From Variovorax davisae (GTDB lineage Bacteria > Pseudomonadota > Gammaproteobacteria > Burkholderiales > Burkholderiaceae_C): a stretch of 64,000 nucleotides of DNA. The notes beneath the pieces are model-generated. The model was not told the DNA's origin and did no database searches. It saw only the letters and a program-made list of their open reading frames with translations. Made by a program: the position numbers and the translations under genes. Shown in pieces: positions 1 to 7,829 of this stretch. The stretch is taken from positions 1 through 64,000 of the forward strand of contig NZ_JASZYS010000012.1 of assembly GCF_030316845.1 (NCBI RefSeq), written 5' to 3'. Position 1 is the first letter of the stretch; the number at the start of each line of letters is the position of its first letter.

Positions 1-1971
1 GTCGCCACCGAAGTAGACGCTGTTGACGTAGGTGAACAACGGCTTCAGGTCGATGAACGCCACCTTCTGCTCCGACTTCGAGACCACCACCGCCACGCCG
101 CCCTTGGCGTAGCGGCCGTAGTTGCTGCCGCCGCTCAGGAAGCTCTGGCGGTTGCTCTGGCTCGTCAGCGGCGTCTGCCACGCGATGCCTCGGCCATTCA
201 CGTCCAGGGTGGCCCATTGGTTCAGGCCGGTGGTGACGGCGATCTCGGTCGGCGCCGCCATGCCCGGCAGGTCGACATAGCCCAGGATCTTCATGAAGGC
301 GATGTCGCCGACGTTGAAGAGCCCGGGGTACGGTGCCGCCCATTCGTACCAGTAGTTGTAGATGTTCGCCGACGAGTAGGGGCTGCAGCCATTGCACAGG
401 CCGGCCAGCGCGACCACCGCGACCTGGCCCTTGAGCGCGGTCGTGTCCCACACCGTCACCAGTGCGAACTCGTTGTCGTTGGTGATGGCGATGCTGGTCG
501 GCACCTTGTTGGCGGGCAGCTTGGTCGTCGTCTTGTTGTTCGCCGTGTTGTTGCCGGAGGTGCCGATCACGCCGTTCTGGTAGGCCACCAGCGACTGGTT
601 GCAGAAGCCGGTCTGCCCTTCGCAGCGGCCGATCGCCACCGGGTCGCCGCTGACGATGCCGGACTGCTTGTAGCTCGCGGCGTTCAGGCTGTCGATGTAG
701 TTGGCCGTCGCGCCGCCCGTGGTCCAGCTGAGCTGCGGCGTCTGGGCGAAGGTGTTGTACTGGTAGCCGGTCACCTGCAGGTCGGTGACGCCCATGCGCT
801 GCGCCGGGTTGTCGGCCACATAGGTCAGGTTGGCCGAGCTGGTCGAATAGAGGCCGGCGTCGGCCGTCAGCGGACCACCGATCTGCCAGGTACCGGCCAA
901 GGTGCCGCGACCCGGCACATTCAGCGGATTGGCAGGATCGCGGGCGTACAGCGTCGGAATGCCGATGTTGCCGACCGCCGTTTCGCCGGCGGGGGGGCCG
1001 TAGCGGTAGGCGATGCCGGCGTCCTTGCTCATCTGAGCCGCCATGGCCCGGTAGGACGAGGCGATGACGTTCATCGACGAATCCACGACGTCGCCCGAGA
1101 TGGGGGCGGGAGCCGGTGCGGGCGCGGGTGCGGGTGCCGGAGCGGGCGCCGGAGCCGGTGCCGGTGCGGGAGCCGGTGCAGCCGGAGCGGGCGCCGGAGC
1201 CGGTGCGGGCGCGGGGGTTCCCGCCGTCAGCGATTCGCAGACACGCGGCGCGGCCACGCCGGGCTCGCCGAAGATCTGGGCGCCGCAGTAGACCGCCGTG
1301 TTCGCGGGGGCGTAGGTGAAGGACCACGACGTGCCCTTGCCGAAGCGCACGAGCGTCGTGGTCGGCAGGGTGAAAACCTGACCCTCGTTCGCGACCTGCT
1401 TCGCGACTTGGCCTGCTGGCGCTGGCGCTGGTGCCGGCGCTGGTGCCGGCGCGGGCGCCGGGGCTGCTGGAGCCGGAGCCGGTGCAGGTGCGGGGGCTGG
1501 CGCGGGTGCCGGCGTGCCGGCCGCCGTCAGCGCTTCGCAGACACGCGGTGCCGCGACGCCGGGATTGCCGAAGATGGCGGCGCCGCAATAGACGGCCATG
1601 TTGGCGGGCGCATAGGTGGCGGCCCAGGACGAGTCCTTGCCGAAGCGGACCAGCGTGGTGGTCGGCAGCGTGAAGACTTCACCTTCGTTGGCGACGTGCG
1701 TCGCCACTTGGCCGGCGGGCGCAGGGTAGGTGACGACCGCGGTGACAGCGGCGAGAACCGTACCGTCCTTTTTGTCGGTCGATGCAGGCACCGCAGCGCT
1801 CGCGTCGGCGATCAGCGTGCCGGTTCCATCCACGGTGGAGGCAGACTCGACCTTGTCGACGCTGCCCGGCGCGGCGACACCCAGTCCGCCGCTGCTTCCC
1901 CCACCCCCACAACCTGCCAATGTCCCTGCTGCAATAAGAAGCAGAAGCGAACTTTTATCTAATGTTTTCAA
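1..1971 (-). CDS. Pro/Ala-repeat surface lipoprotein with duplicated ~65-residue domain (3' end outside window)
   Basis: The C-terminus lies beyond base 1, so at least 657 residues are visible. I chose TTG 1971 as start because GAGGT (1979-1983) sits 7 bases upstream; TTG 1974 is the alternative. The N-terminus is a lipoprotein signal with lipobox L-A-G-C (Cys about residue 20), then a Gly/Ser tether. Residues about 84-147 and 186-247 are two near-identical domains (each with VANEG, FTLPTTTLVRFGK, AVYCGA and GVAAPRVCE, two Cys each), separated and followed by Pro-Ala repeats. From about residue 293 comes a larger domain rich in Asn, Gly, Thr and Tyr, including VPTSIAITNDNEFALVTVWD, which looks like a beta-propeller blade. 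I do not recognise the family; surface exposure is an inference. The opposite strand is open only because of the GC-rich repeats. Confidence 0.8.
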   Translation of the reverse strand, partial: MKTLDKSSLLLLIAAGTLAGCGGGGSSGGLGVAAPGSVDKVESASTVDGTGTLIADASAAVPASTDKKDGTVLAAVTAVVTYPAPAGQVATHVANEGEVFTLPTTTLVRFGKDSSWAATYAPANMAVYCGAAIFGNPGVAAPRVCEALTAAGTPAPAPAPAPAPAPAPAAPAPAPAPAPAPAPAPAGQVAKQVANEGQVFTLPTTTLVRFGKGTSWSFTYAPANTAVYCGAQIFGEPGVAAPRVCESLTAGTPAPAPAPAPAPAAPAPAPAPAPAPAPAPAPAPAPAPAPISGDVVDSSMNVIASSYRAMAAQMSKDAGIAYRYGPPAGETAVGNIGIPTLYARDPANPLNVPGRGTLAGTWQIGGPLTADAGLYSTSSANLTYVADNPAQRMGVTDLQVTGYQYNTFAQTPQLSWTTGGATANYIDSLNAASYKQSGIVSGDPVAIGRCEGQTGFCNQSLVAYQNGVIGTSGNNTANNKTTTKLPANKVPTSIAITNDNEFALVTVWDTTALKGQVAVVALAGLCNGCSPYSSANIYNYWYEWAAPYPGLFNVGDIAFMKILGYVDLPGMAAPTEIAVTTGLNQWATLDVNGRGIAWQTPLTSQSNRQSFLSGGSNYGRYAKGGVAVVVSKSEQKVAFIDLKPLFTYVNSVYFGGD
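1103..1220. repeat. Low-complexity GC-rich repeat encoding Pro-Ala linker 2
   Basis: Degenerate 6-base repeat of the type GCCGGA/GCGGGT on the + strand, which encodes alternating Pro-Ala on the minus strand of the lipoprotein gene. It separates the second duplicated domain from the C-terminal domain. Such tracts are prone to length change by slippage. Confidence 0.8.
1411..1521. repeat. Low-complexity GC-rich repeat encoding Pro-Ala linker 1
   Basis: A second Pro-Ala coding tract of the same type, between the two duplicated domains of the lipoprotein. The tract plus domain appears duplicated as a unit of about 310 bases (about 1230-1415 and 1530-1735 carry the domain copies). Confidence 0.75.
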
Positions 1972-2328
1972 CAAAAAGACCTCGAGATTAAGACGAATAC
2001 CGGTTTGTACGTGGGAAGGGTCCTACGCAGCAAGTATTCTTTCAATTCCTTTCGTTATGTGTTTAAACGACTTGAGCGTTGTTACAACCGTATTGGCTGG
2101 TGACGAATTCAGCGACAACTGCGTTCTATTTTCTGGAAAAGGCATGTAAGCGCAGGCAACATTCTGTCATTTGATTTCATCATGCGAGATTAATAGATTC
2201 GTATTCAGCCTACAGTGGAATTGGGCCTTTTTCCGCCGCCGTCAATGCAGGGGTGATGGACAGAATTCGCGGACGCGAGAAGCCCGTTGGAGGCACCCTC
2301 GCGCTCACCGTGAAAAGGAGGATCTGCA
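1972..2328. other. AT-richer intergenic region between divergent lipoprotein genes
   Basis: About 357 bases, clearly less GC-rich than the surroundings, with no convincing ORF. It must carry the promoters of both divergent lipoproteins. I see no clear consensus -35/-10 pair; a GG-N10-GC pattern near 2214-2230 matches sigma-54 too weakly to call. The only firm signals are the two ribosome-binding sites (GAGGT at 1979-1983, minus; AAAGGAGG at about 2313-2320, plus). Confidence 0.6.
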
Positions 2329-2817
2329 ATGAGCAAGCAATGGATCGGCGGCGTGGTGGCAGCAGGCTGCCTGGTCGGTCTGATCGCGTGCACGGACCGG
2401 GGCGGAGATGCGACGCGCCGGCCGCCGGACGCCGTCGGCCAGGCCGAGAAGGCGGCGGCCGCCGCCGGCAACAAGGCAGCTGAAATGGCCGAACTGGCGC
2501 GTGACAAGACCCGTGCCTTCATCACCTCGCCCGAGGTCAGGCAGGATGCCGCGGCGGTCGGGAGTGCGCTCAAGAATGCCGGCAACGCGGCCGTGGCGAC
2601 CGTCGACGACGCCGCCATCACCGCGTCGGTGACCCAGGCCCTGGCCAGGGATGCGGAGCTCAAGGCGAGCCGGATCGAGGTCCAGACCCGCGGTGGCGTC
2701 GTGCACCTGGCGGGTCAGGCGTCCAGCGCGGCCGCCAAGGCGCGCGCGGCTGAACTGGCGGGCGGCGTCCAGGGGGTGAGCGCCGTCGACAACGCGCTCG
2801 ACGTCCGGGCGCTCTGA
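2329..2817 (+). CDS. BON-domain lipoprotein
   Basis: 162 aa with a strong ribosome-binding site (AAAGGAGG) about 8 bases upstream. The N-terminus is a lipoprotein signal ending in L-I-A-C (Cys 24). A low-complexity Ala-rich stretch (residues 35-60) follows, then one BON domain at about 88-160 (TASVTQALARDAELKA, then VHLAGQASSAAAKARAAEL and GVSAVDNALDV). BON proteins such as OsmY and DolP bind phospholipid and act in the periplasm or outer membrane in envelope stress; the exact role here is unknown. It stands alone, convergent with the downstream aldo/keto reductase with 1 base between the stop codons. Confidence 0.88.
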   Translation: MSKQWIGGVVAAGCLVGLIACTDRGGDATRRPPDAVGQAEKAAAAAGNKAAEMAELARDKTRAFITSPEVRQDAAAVGSALKNAGNAAVATVDDAAITASVTQALARDAELKASRIEVQTRGGVVHLAGQASSAAAKARAAELAGGVQGVSAVDNALDVRAL

Positions 2818-2818
2818 C

Positions 2819-3628
2819 TCAATCCCAAGCCGGCGCCAGGCCCTCGGGACTGGTGAGCCGGCCGTTGCGGTCCAGTGCGGCGATCTTGGCCATCTCGGGC
2901 TCGCTCAGACGCAGTTCGCGCGCCAGCAGGTTGCTGGCCAGGTTGGCACGCCGGGTCGACGACGGGATCACGGCATAGCCCAGTTGCATGGCCCAGGCCA
3001 GCGTGACCTGGGCCGGGGTCGCCTGCCGCGCCGCGGCGATTTCGCCTATCACCGGGTCTTTCAGCACCGAGCCGTAGCCGAGCGTCATGTAGGACGTGGT
3101 GGGGATGCCCTGGCTGTGGGCGAACGCCACCACCTTGCGGTTCTGCAGGTAGGGATGCAATTCGATCTGGTGGGTGGCGATCTCGCCGGCGCCCACTGCC
3201 GCGATGGCTTGCCGCAGCAGTTCGATGTTGAAGTTCGAGACCCCGATCTGCGTCGCCAGGCCGCGCGCCTTGGCGTCGGCCAGTGCGCCCATGAACTCGG
3301 CCACCGCCACGGCACCGCCCGGCGACGGCCAGTGGATCAGCACCAGGTCCGCGTGGTCGGTGCGCAGCTTGGCGAGGCTGTCCTTCAGGCTCGGGACCAG
3401 CTTGTCGGCCGGGTAGTTGTCGGTCCAGATCTTGGTGGTCAGGAACAGCGCGTCGCGCGCCACTCCGCTGGCGGCGATGGCCTGTCCGACCTCGGCCTCG
3501 TTGCCGTAGATCTGGGCCGTGTCGACGGCGCGGTAGCCCAGTTCCAGGCCGGTCGCGACCGAATCGATGGCGGCCTGGCCCTGGAGGCGGAAGGTGCCGA
3601 GGCCGAAGGGAGGAAGGGTGTGGGTCAT
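2819..3628 (-). CDS. dkgB: Aldo/keto reductase, DkgB-like
   Basis: 269 aa, the length of E. coli DkgB (267 aa). It should be a cytosolic NADPH-dependent reductase of aldehydes/ketones such as 2,5-diketo-D-gluconate or methylglyoxal. Seen: N-terminal FGLGTFRLQG; the tetrad motifs VDTAQIYGNE (Asp, Tyr), LTTKIW (Lys) and LVLIHWP (His); IGVSNFN; and the C-terminal cofactor loop VIPSSTRRANLASNL. Its ATG overlaps the stop of the upstream MFS gene (ATGA), so the two are translationally coupled. The divergent LysR gene is the likely regulator. The substrate is not determined by the sequence. Confidence 0.9.
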   Translation of the reverse strand: MTHTLPPFGLGTFRLQGQAAIDSVATGLELGYRAVDTAQIYGNEAEVGQAIAASGVARDALFLTTKIWTDNYPADKLVPSLKDSLAKLRTDHADLVLIHWPSPGGAVAVAEFMGALADAKARGLATQIGVSNFNIELLRQAIAAVGAGEIATHQIELHPYLQNRKVVAFAHSQGIPTTSYMTLGYGSVLKDPVIGEIAAARQATPAQVTLAWAMQLGYAVIPSSTRRANLASNLLARELRLSEPEMAKIAALDRNGRLTSPEGLAPAWD

Positions 3629-4827
3629 GATGTGGTCCTTGGTTGACGGAAATCGAGGGGTGGGGCCGGGCGGGCGCGGTCGAGCCGCCCGCTCCAGGCC
3701 GTGAGGGCCAGCGCGACCAGCACCACCAGCGCCCCGATCCAGCCCGTGTGGACCAGACCCAGGTGCGTGACCACCAGGCCACCGGCCCAGGCCGCGCCGG
3801 CGATCCCGAGGTTGAAGGCCGCGATGTTGAGGCCCGAGGCGACGTCGACCGCCTGCGGCGCGTGGCGTTCGGCCTGCTGCACCACGTAGACCTGCAGGCC
3901 GGGCACGTTGCCGAAGGCCACGGCGCCCCACAACAGCACGGTGGCGAGGGCCAGCCACTTGTGCGGCGCCGTGAATGTCAGCAACAGCAGCACCGCCGCC
4001 AACAGGGCGAAGATGATCTTGAGCGCCGGCACCGGGCCCAGCCGGTCGGCCAGCTTGCCGCCCCAGAGGTTGCCGGCGGCCACCGAGAGCCCGTACACCA
4101 GCATCACGCCGCCGACGGCACCGGGGCTGAAGCCCGATACCTCGGTGAGGATCGGTGCCAGGAAGGTGAAGGGAATGAACGAGCCGCCGTAGCCGATCGC
4201 GGTCTTGGCGTAGACCAGCAGCAGGCGCGGCTCGGCCAGCACCCGGAGTTGCTGCCCCAGCGAGGCGGGCGGCCGGTGGCGGATGTCGCTGGGCACGAAC
4301 AGCGCGCTGCCGATGAAGGCGATCACGCCGAGCGCCGCGACGGCGAGAAAGGTCTCGCGCCAGCCGAAATGCTGGCCGATGAAGGTGCCCAGCGGCACGC
4401 CGGTGACCAGCGCCACCGTCAGGCCGGTGAACATGAGGGCGATCGCGCTGGCGGCCTTTTCCTTCGGCACCAGGCCGGTGGCGATGGTGGAGCCGATCGA
4501 GAAGAACACGCCGTGGGCGAGCCCGGTCAGGATGCGCGCGGCGATCAGCGTCTCGTAGCCCGGCGCCTTCCAGGCCAGCAGGTTGCCGAGCGTGAACAGT
4601 GCCATCAGGCCGAGCAGCAAGGCCTTGCGCGGCAGCTTGCCGGTCAGCGCGGTGAGCACCGGCGCGCCGATGGCGACGCCGAGCGCGTAGAGGCTGACCA
4701 GCAGGCCGGCGGAGGGCAGCCCGATCTGCAAATCGGCCGCGATGGTGGGGATCAGGCCGACGATCACGAATTCGGTCGTCCCGATGGCGAAGGCGCTGAT
4801 CGTCAGCGCCAGCAAAGCAATGGGCAT
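3625..4827 (-). CDS. MFS transporter, DHA1 family (YdhP/AraJ-like)
   Basis: 400 aa with about 12 hydrophobic segments. The N-terminal FAIGTTEFVIVGLIP is the hallmark of the YdhP/AraJ/sugar-efflux branch of DHA1 drug:H+ antiporters, followed by the family's loop 2-3 GAPVLTALTGKLPRKALL. ATG 4827 has AAGGAG (4835-4840) 7 bases upstream. The gene forms an operon with the dkgB-like reductase (4-base overlap) and is divergent from a LysR regulator, a common arrangement for efflux of toxic small molecules. Substrate unknown. Confidence 0.9.
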   Translation of the reverse strand: MPIALLALTISAFAIGTTEFVIVGLIPTIAADLQIGLPSAGLLVSLYALGVAIGAPVLTALTGKLPRKALLLGLMALFTLGNLLAWKAPGYETLIAARILTGLAHGVFFSIGSTIATGLVPKEKAASAIALMFTGLTVALVTGVPLGTFIGQHFGWRETFLAVAALGVIAFIGSALFVPSDIRHRPPASLGQQLRVLAEPRLLLVYAKTAIGYGGSFIPFTFLAPILTEVSGFSPGAVGGVMLVYGLSVAAGNLWGGKLADRLGPVPALKIIFALLAAVLLLLTFTAPHKWLALATVLLWGAVAFGNVPGLQVYVVQQAERHAPQAVDVASGLNIAAFNLGIAGAAWAGGLVVTHLGLVHTGWIGALVVLVALALTAWSGRLDRARPAPPLDFRQPRTTS

Positions 4828-4904
4828 GAATGCACTCCTTGGAATCAGGGTGCGAGTGTGGCGGCCTGACCTTTGCAGAATAAGAGGGTCTGTAGCAGAA
4901 TTTA

Positions 4905-4921
4905 ATTGACTTGAAATCAAT
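4905..4921. promoter_or_regulatory. Candidate LysR operator, ATTGA-N7-TCAAT
   Basis: Perfect inverted repeat ATTGA-N7-TCAAT in the 106-base divergent region between the MFS gene and the LysR gene. It fits the T-N11-A type of LysR recognition box and lies just 5' of the LysR start. It is the most likely site for autoregulation and control of the MFS-reductase operon. Confidence 0.5.
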
Positions 4922-4933
4922 AATGAGAAGCCT

Positions 4934-5845
4934 GTGAAAACCACTGTCGAGGAGTTGCAAGCCCTGGTCGCGGTAGTCGATGGCGGTTCCATCACCGCGG
5001 CGGCCGAGCAGCTCGGCCAGACGGTGTCGGGCGTGAGCCGTGCGCTCGGGCGCCTCGAGCGCAAGCTGGCCACCACGCTGCTGCGCCGGACCACGCGCCG
5101 GCTCGAGCTCACCGAGGAGGGGCGTGCCTTCCTGGCGCGGGCGCGCGCGATCCTGGCGGCGATCGACGAGGCCGAGGAGCAGATGGCGGCGCGGCGCCAG
5201 CAGCCCGCCGGCCGGCTGCGCGTCAACGCGGCGTCGCCGTTCATGCTGCATGCCATCGTGCCGCTGGTGCCGGCGTTCCGGCGGGCCTATCCGCAGATCG
5301 AACTCGAGCTCGACAGCGACGAACTCAACATCGACCTGCTGGAGCGCCGCACCGACATCGCGATCCGCATCGGCGCGCTGCGCGATTCGACGCTGCACGC
5401 GCGCCCGCTCGCCACCAGCCGGCTGCGGGTGCTGGCGAGCCCGGCCTACCTCGCCGAGCAGGGCCGGCCGAAGAGCGTGGCGGGCCTCGCCCGCCACCAG
5501 CTGCTGGGCTTCACGCAGCCCGAGTCGCTCAACCGCTGGCCGCTGCGCGGGCCGCAGGGCGACGAATGGCCGATCACGCCGGCGCTCACGGCCTCGAGCG
5601 GCGAGACGCTGCGCCAGCTCGCGCTGGCCGGGGCGGGCATCGTCTGCCTGGCCGACTTCATGACCGCGGCCGATTGCGCCCGGGGCGACCTGGTGCAGCT
5701 GCTGGCGCGCGACACCGTCGAGGTGCGCCAGCCGATCAACGCGGTCTACTACCGCAACACGCAGCTGTCGGCCCGGATCACCTGCTTCCTCGACTTCGTG
5801 GGCGAGCGCCTGGGCGGCGGCGGGGTTCTGGAAAACCCTGTGTGA
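4934..5845 (+). CDS. LysR-family transcriptional regulator
   Basis: 303 aa, GTG start with GAGAAG upstream; the nearer ATG at 4922 hits a stop after four codons. The N-terminal winged helix-turn-helix spans residues 1-60 (GGSITAAAEQLGQTVSGVSRALGRLE, with LELTEEG forming the wing). The effector domain from about 90 resembles the DsdC/CrgA-like LTTR subgroup (PAGRLRVNAASPFMLHAIVP, IDLLERRTDIAIRIG). Divergent from the MFS-reductase operon, which it probably controls. The ligand is unknown. Confidence 0.9.
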   Translation: MKTTVEELQALVAVVDGGSITAAAEQLGQTVSGVSRALGRLERKLATTLLRRTTRRLELTEEGRAFLARARAILAAIDEAEEQMAARRQQPAGRLRVNAASPFMLHAIVPLVPAFRRAYPQIELELDSDELNIDLLERRTDIAIRIGALRDSTLHARPLATSRLRVLASPAYLAEQGRPKSVAGLARHQLLGFTQPESLNRWPLRGPQGDEWPITPALTASSGETLRQLALAGAGIVCLADFMTAADCARGDLVQLLARDTVEVRQPINAVYYRNTQLSARITCFLDFVGERLGGGGVLENPV

Positions 5846-5947
5846 AAAAAAGACAAGCGTCTGAAAAAACAACAAGACGATTGTTCTCTATTCAGTCGAA
5901 ACACTTGATTCTGCAGGGAAAATCCACGAAACAGGGGCCTCCCGGGC

Positions 5948-5964
5948 TTGGCATGAACTGTGCA
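5948..5964 (+). promoter_or_regulatory. Candidate sigma-54 (RpoN) promoter
   Basis: TTGGCATGAACTGTGCA matches 15 of 17 positions of the sigma-54 consensus YTGGCACGrNNNTTGCW, with the invariant GG and GC exactly 10 bases apart. It lies 32 bases before the start of the alpha-CTD-like gene, which leaves room for a leader of about 20 bases with AGGAGG at 5984-5989. No enhancer-binding site was identified upstream. Confidence 0.5.
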
Positions 5965-5996
5965 AGTTCCAGCCATCGTTTTCAGGAGGCATCGCC

Positions 5997-6236
5997 ATGG
6001 ATCCACGCCACCCCGCCCACGCCGCCACGCCGGACCCGGTCCTCGACGCCGACATCGCCGTCCTTCGACTGTGCGACCGCACCACCAACCTGCTGCGGGT
6101 CAACGAGCTCAACACGGTCCGCGACCTGGTCCGGCTGCCGGCGCGCAAGCTGTTCGCGTTGTCGCGGCTGGGCCGCAATTCGCTGCGCGAGATCGTCGAC
6201 AGCATCGACCGCCAGGGCCTGCGGCTCGCGGAATGA
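5997..6236 (+). CDS. Free-standing RNA polymerase alpha C-terminal domain-like protein
   Basis: 79 aa, ATG with AGGAGG 7 bases upstream. Residues 20-77 align over their whole length with the C-terminal domain of RpoA (two helix-hairpin-helix units) with no N-terminal assembly domain. By alignment to E. coli alpha, R28 matches R265, N31 matches N268, G59 matches G296, S62 matches S299 and E65 matches E302. C269 is Leu and K298 is Asn (N61), so the UP-element/activator surface is mostly, not fully, kept. Inferred role: a small DNA- or activator-binding protein that modulates transcription. A sigma-54-like promoter precedes it. The alternative is a generic helix-hairpin-helix protein. Confidence 0.85.
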   Translation: MDPRHPAHAATPDPVLDADIAVLRLCDRTTNLLRVNELNTVRDLVRLPARKLFALSRLGRNSLREIVDSIDRQGLRLAE

Positions 6237-6260
6237 GCCGGCGGCCGGGCGGTCCCGGTT

Positions 6261-6458
6261 TCAGCGACCCTGGTTCAGGCGTTCGCGGCCCTGTTCGGTC
6301 AGGAACTTGCCGCCCTGCCGGTCGCAGCCGACCAGTCCGTTCGACAGCAGGCGCTCCGACACGCTGATCGCCTCGGTCGGCGAGCGCCGCGTATGGGCCT
6401 CGTGAAGGGCCAGCAGCGTGCGCCATTGTTCGTCATTGAGCTGAATCTTCTTGACCAA
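6261..6458 (-). CDS. Small winged-helix-like protein
   Basis: 65 aa. I chose TTG 6458 because GGAGG (6465-6469) lies 6 bases upstream. The pattern of an amphipathic helix (LNDEQWRTLLALHEA), a recognition-like helix (SVSERLLSNGLV) and a terminal hairpin (GGKFLTEQGRERL) resembles a MarR/PadR-type winged helix reduced to its DNA-binding core. It is highly charged and has no membrane segment. It lies convergent with the alpha-CTD-like gene (24 bases between stops), so this corner holds two tiny putative nucleic-acid-binding proteins. Function unknown. Confidence 0.65.
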   Translation of the reverse strand: MVKKIQLNDEQWRTLLALHEAHTRRSPTEAISVSERLLSNGLVGCDRQGGKFLTEQGRERLNQGR

Positions 6459-6560
6459 GTAAAACCTCCGTCGACGCGCGGGAGTGTGGCGCAATCGGCG
6501 GCCGCCTTCCTCCCCCCTCCAGACGAGGCGCGAAGCTGGTAAAACGGCAGCCGACCTCGC

Positions 6561-7802
6561 ATGAATCCAGCTCATCACTCCCCCCCGTTGGCGCCCCGGC
6601 GCCCGATCCGTTTCGCGGCCACGCTGATCGTCCTGCGCGATGGGGCCGCCGGCCTCGAGGTGCTGATGCTGCGCCGTGCCGAGGAGGAGGGCGACCAGAA
6701 CAGCGGCGCCAGCGTCTTTCCCGGTGGCGGTGTCGACCCCCAGGACCGCCTGCTGCATGCCTGCTGCGACGCGCCCGACGATGCCGCGGCGAGCCAGCGG
6801 CTGGCGTTGCCGGAGGGGGGACTCGATTTCTACGCCGCGGCGATCCGCGAATGCTTCGAAGAGGCCGGCCTGCTGTTCGCCAGCGGGGCCGACGGCCGCC
6901 CGGTTGCCCTCGACGCGCTGCCCGACGCCGAGCTCGCGGCGCTGCGGGCCACCACGGAAGAGGGCGCGGCCTCGCTGCGCGGGTTGTGTGCCGAGCGTGG
7001 CTGGCGGCTGGCGGCCGATCGGCTGGCCTATTTCGCCCATTGGCTGACGCCGCCCGGCATGCCGCGGCGTTTCGACACCCGCTTCTTCGTCGCGCTGGCG
7101 CCGCAGCGGCAGCAGGCCCGCCCCGACGGCCGGGAAACGGTGGAGCACTTCTGGCTGCGGCCGGCCGAGGCCCTCGATCCGGCCCGCGGCCTGCGGCTCA
7201 TGAACGTGCAGCGCCGGGTGCTGCAGCAACTGGCGGCCTTCGACAGTGCCGAGGCTTGCATGGCGCACGCCCGCGGGTTGCCGCAGATCCCGCTGGTCAT
7301 GCCGCGCCGCGCCCTGGCGGCGGACGGCTTGCGCGCCGTGAATCCCGACGAGCCCGCCTATGCCGAGATCGCCCGCATCGACCCGGAGGGCGAGGGCCAC
7401 GGCCGCTGCGAACTGGACGATGGCCTGGTGATGTCGCTGTCGCCGCGGGTGCTGCGAGCGACGGTGCGCCGGGGCGGCCAGCTGGTCAATGGCTACCTGG
7501 TGGGTGGCGAGCGCAACGAGTGGGCGCTGATCGACGTCGACGGCGGCGACGAGCGGCACCGCGCCTTGCTGCTGTCGTCGGCGCCCGGGCCGGTGCGCTG
7601 GGTGCTCTCGGCGCACGGCATGCCGACAGCCCCGGGCGAGCGCATCGACCTCGGCGGCTGCCGGCTGCGCGTGCTGCGCCAGGGATGGCTGCTGGAAGAA
7701 GAGCGGATGCTGTTCGCCGCCGAGGCGCCATCGGCGCCGGGCCTGGCCGCCGGCGAGGTCGAGTGGCTGGCCTTGCGCAGCGGCTTCCTGCTGCGCGTCT
7801 GA
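6561..7802 (+). CDS. Nudix hydrolase fused to a degenerate metallo-beta-lactamase-like domain
   Basis: 413 aa. Residues about 15-230 are a NUDT7/NUDT19-like Nudix domain: VFPGGGVDPQD, then the Nudix box AAIRECFEEAGLLF, with the long insert typical of the CoA-diphosphatase/NUDT19 branch. That family hydrolyses acyl-CoA or nucleoside diphosphate-X substrates. Residues about 310-413 resemble the start of a metallo-beta-lactamase fold (NGYLVGGERNEWALIDVDGG, APGPVRWVLSAHG), but the metal motif THxHxDH is replaced by AHGMPTAP, so this half is very unlikely to be catalytic. Single gene, cytosolic. Confidence 0.82.
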   Translation: MNPAHHSPPLAPRRPIRFAATLIVLRDGAAGLEVLMLRRAEEEGDQNSGASVFPGGGVDPQDRLLHACCDAPDDAAASQRLALPEGGLDFYAAAIRECFEEAGLLFASGADGRPVALDALPDAELAALRATTEEGAASLRGLCAERGWRLAADRLAYFAHWLTPPGMPRRFDTRFFVALAPQRQQARPDGRETVEHFWLRPAEALDPARGLRLMNVQRRVLQQLAAFDSAEACMAHARGLPQIPLVMPRRALAADGLRAVNPDEPAYAEIARIDPEGEGHGRCELDDGLVMSLSPRVLRATVRRGGQLVNGYLVGGERNEWALIDVDGGDERHRALLLSSAPGPVRWVLSAHGMPTAPGERIDLGGCRLRVLRQGWLLEEERMLFAAEAPSAPGLAAGEVEWLALRSGFLLRV

Positions 7803-7829
7803 GATGCTGGCGGGACGGACCAAGCCTCG

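Noticed and set aside
1103..1521. Regularly repeated GC-rich units resembling a repeat array
   Set aside because: Units are 6 bases and encode Pro-Ala in frame; no spacers of constant length, so not CRISPR.
217..1962. 581-residue open frame on the + strand, Arg/Gly-rich
   Set aside because: Mirror of the lipoprotein gene caused by its GC-rich repeats; no ribosome-binding site or recognisable domain, while the minus strand has a lipobox and coherent domains.
2214..2230. GG-N10-GC pattern upstream of the BON lipoprotein, as in sigma-54 promoters
   Set aside because: Outside the GG and GC it disagrees with the consensus at most positions.
2819..5875. Single 1018-residue minus-strand frame spanning three loci
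   Set aside because: The frame runs through the reductase gene, out-of-frame MFS sequence and the complement of the LysR gene; only the reductase part is real.
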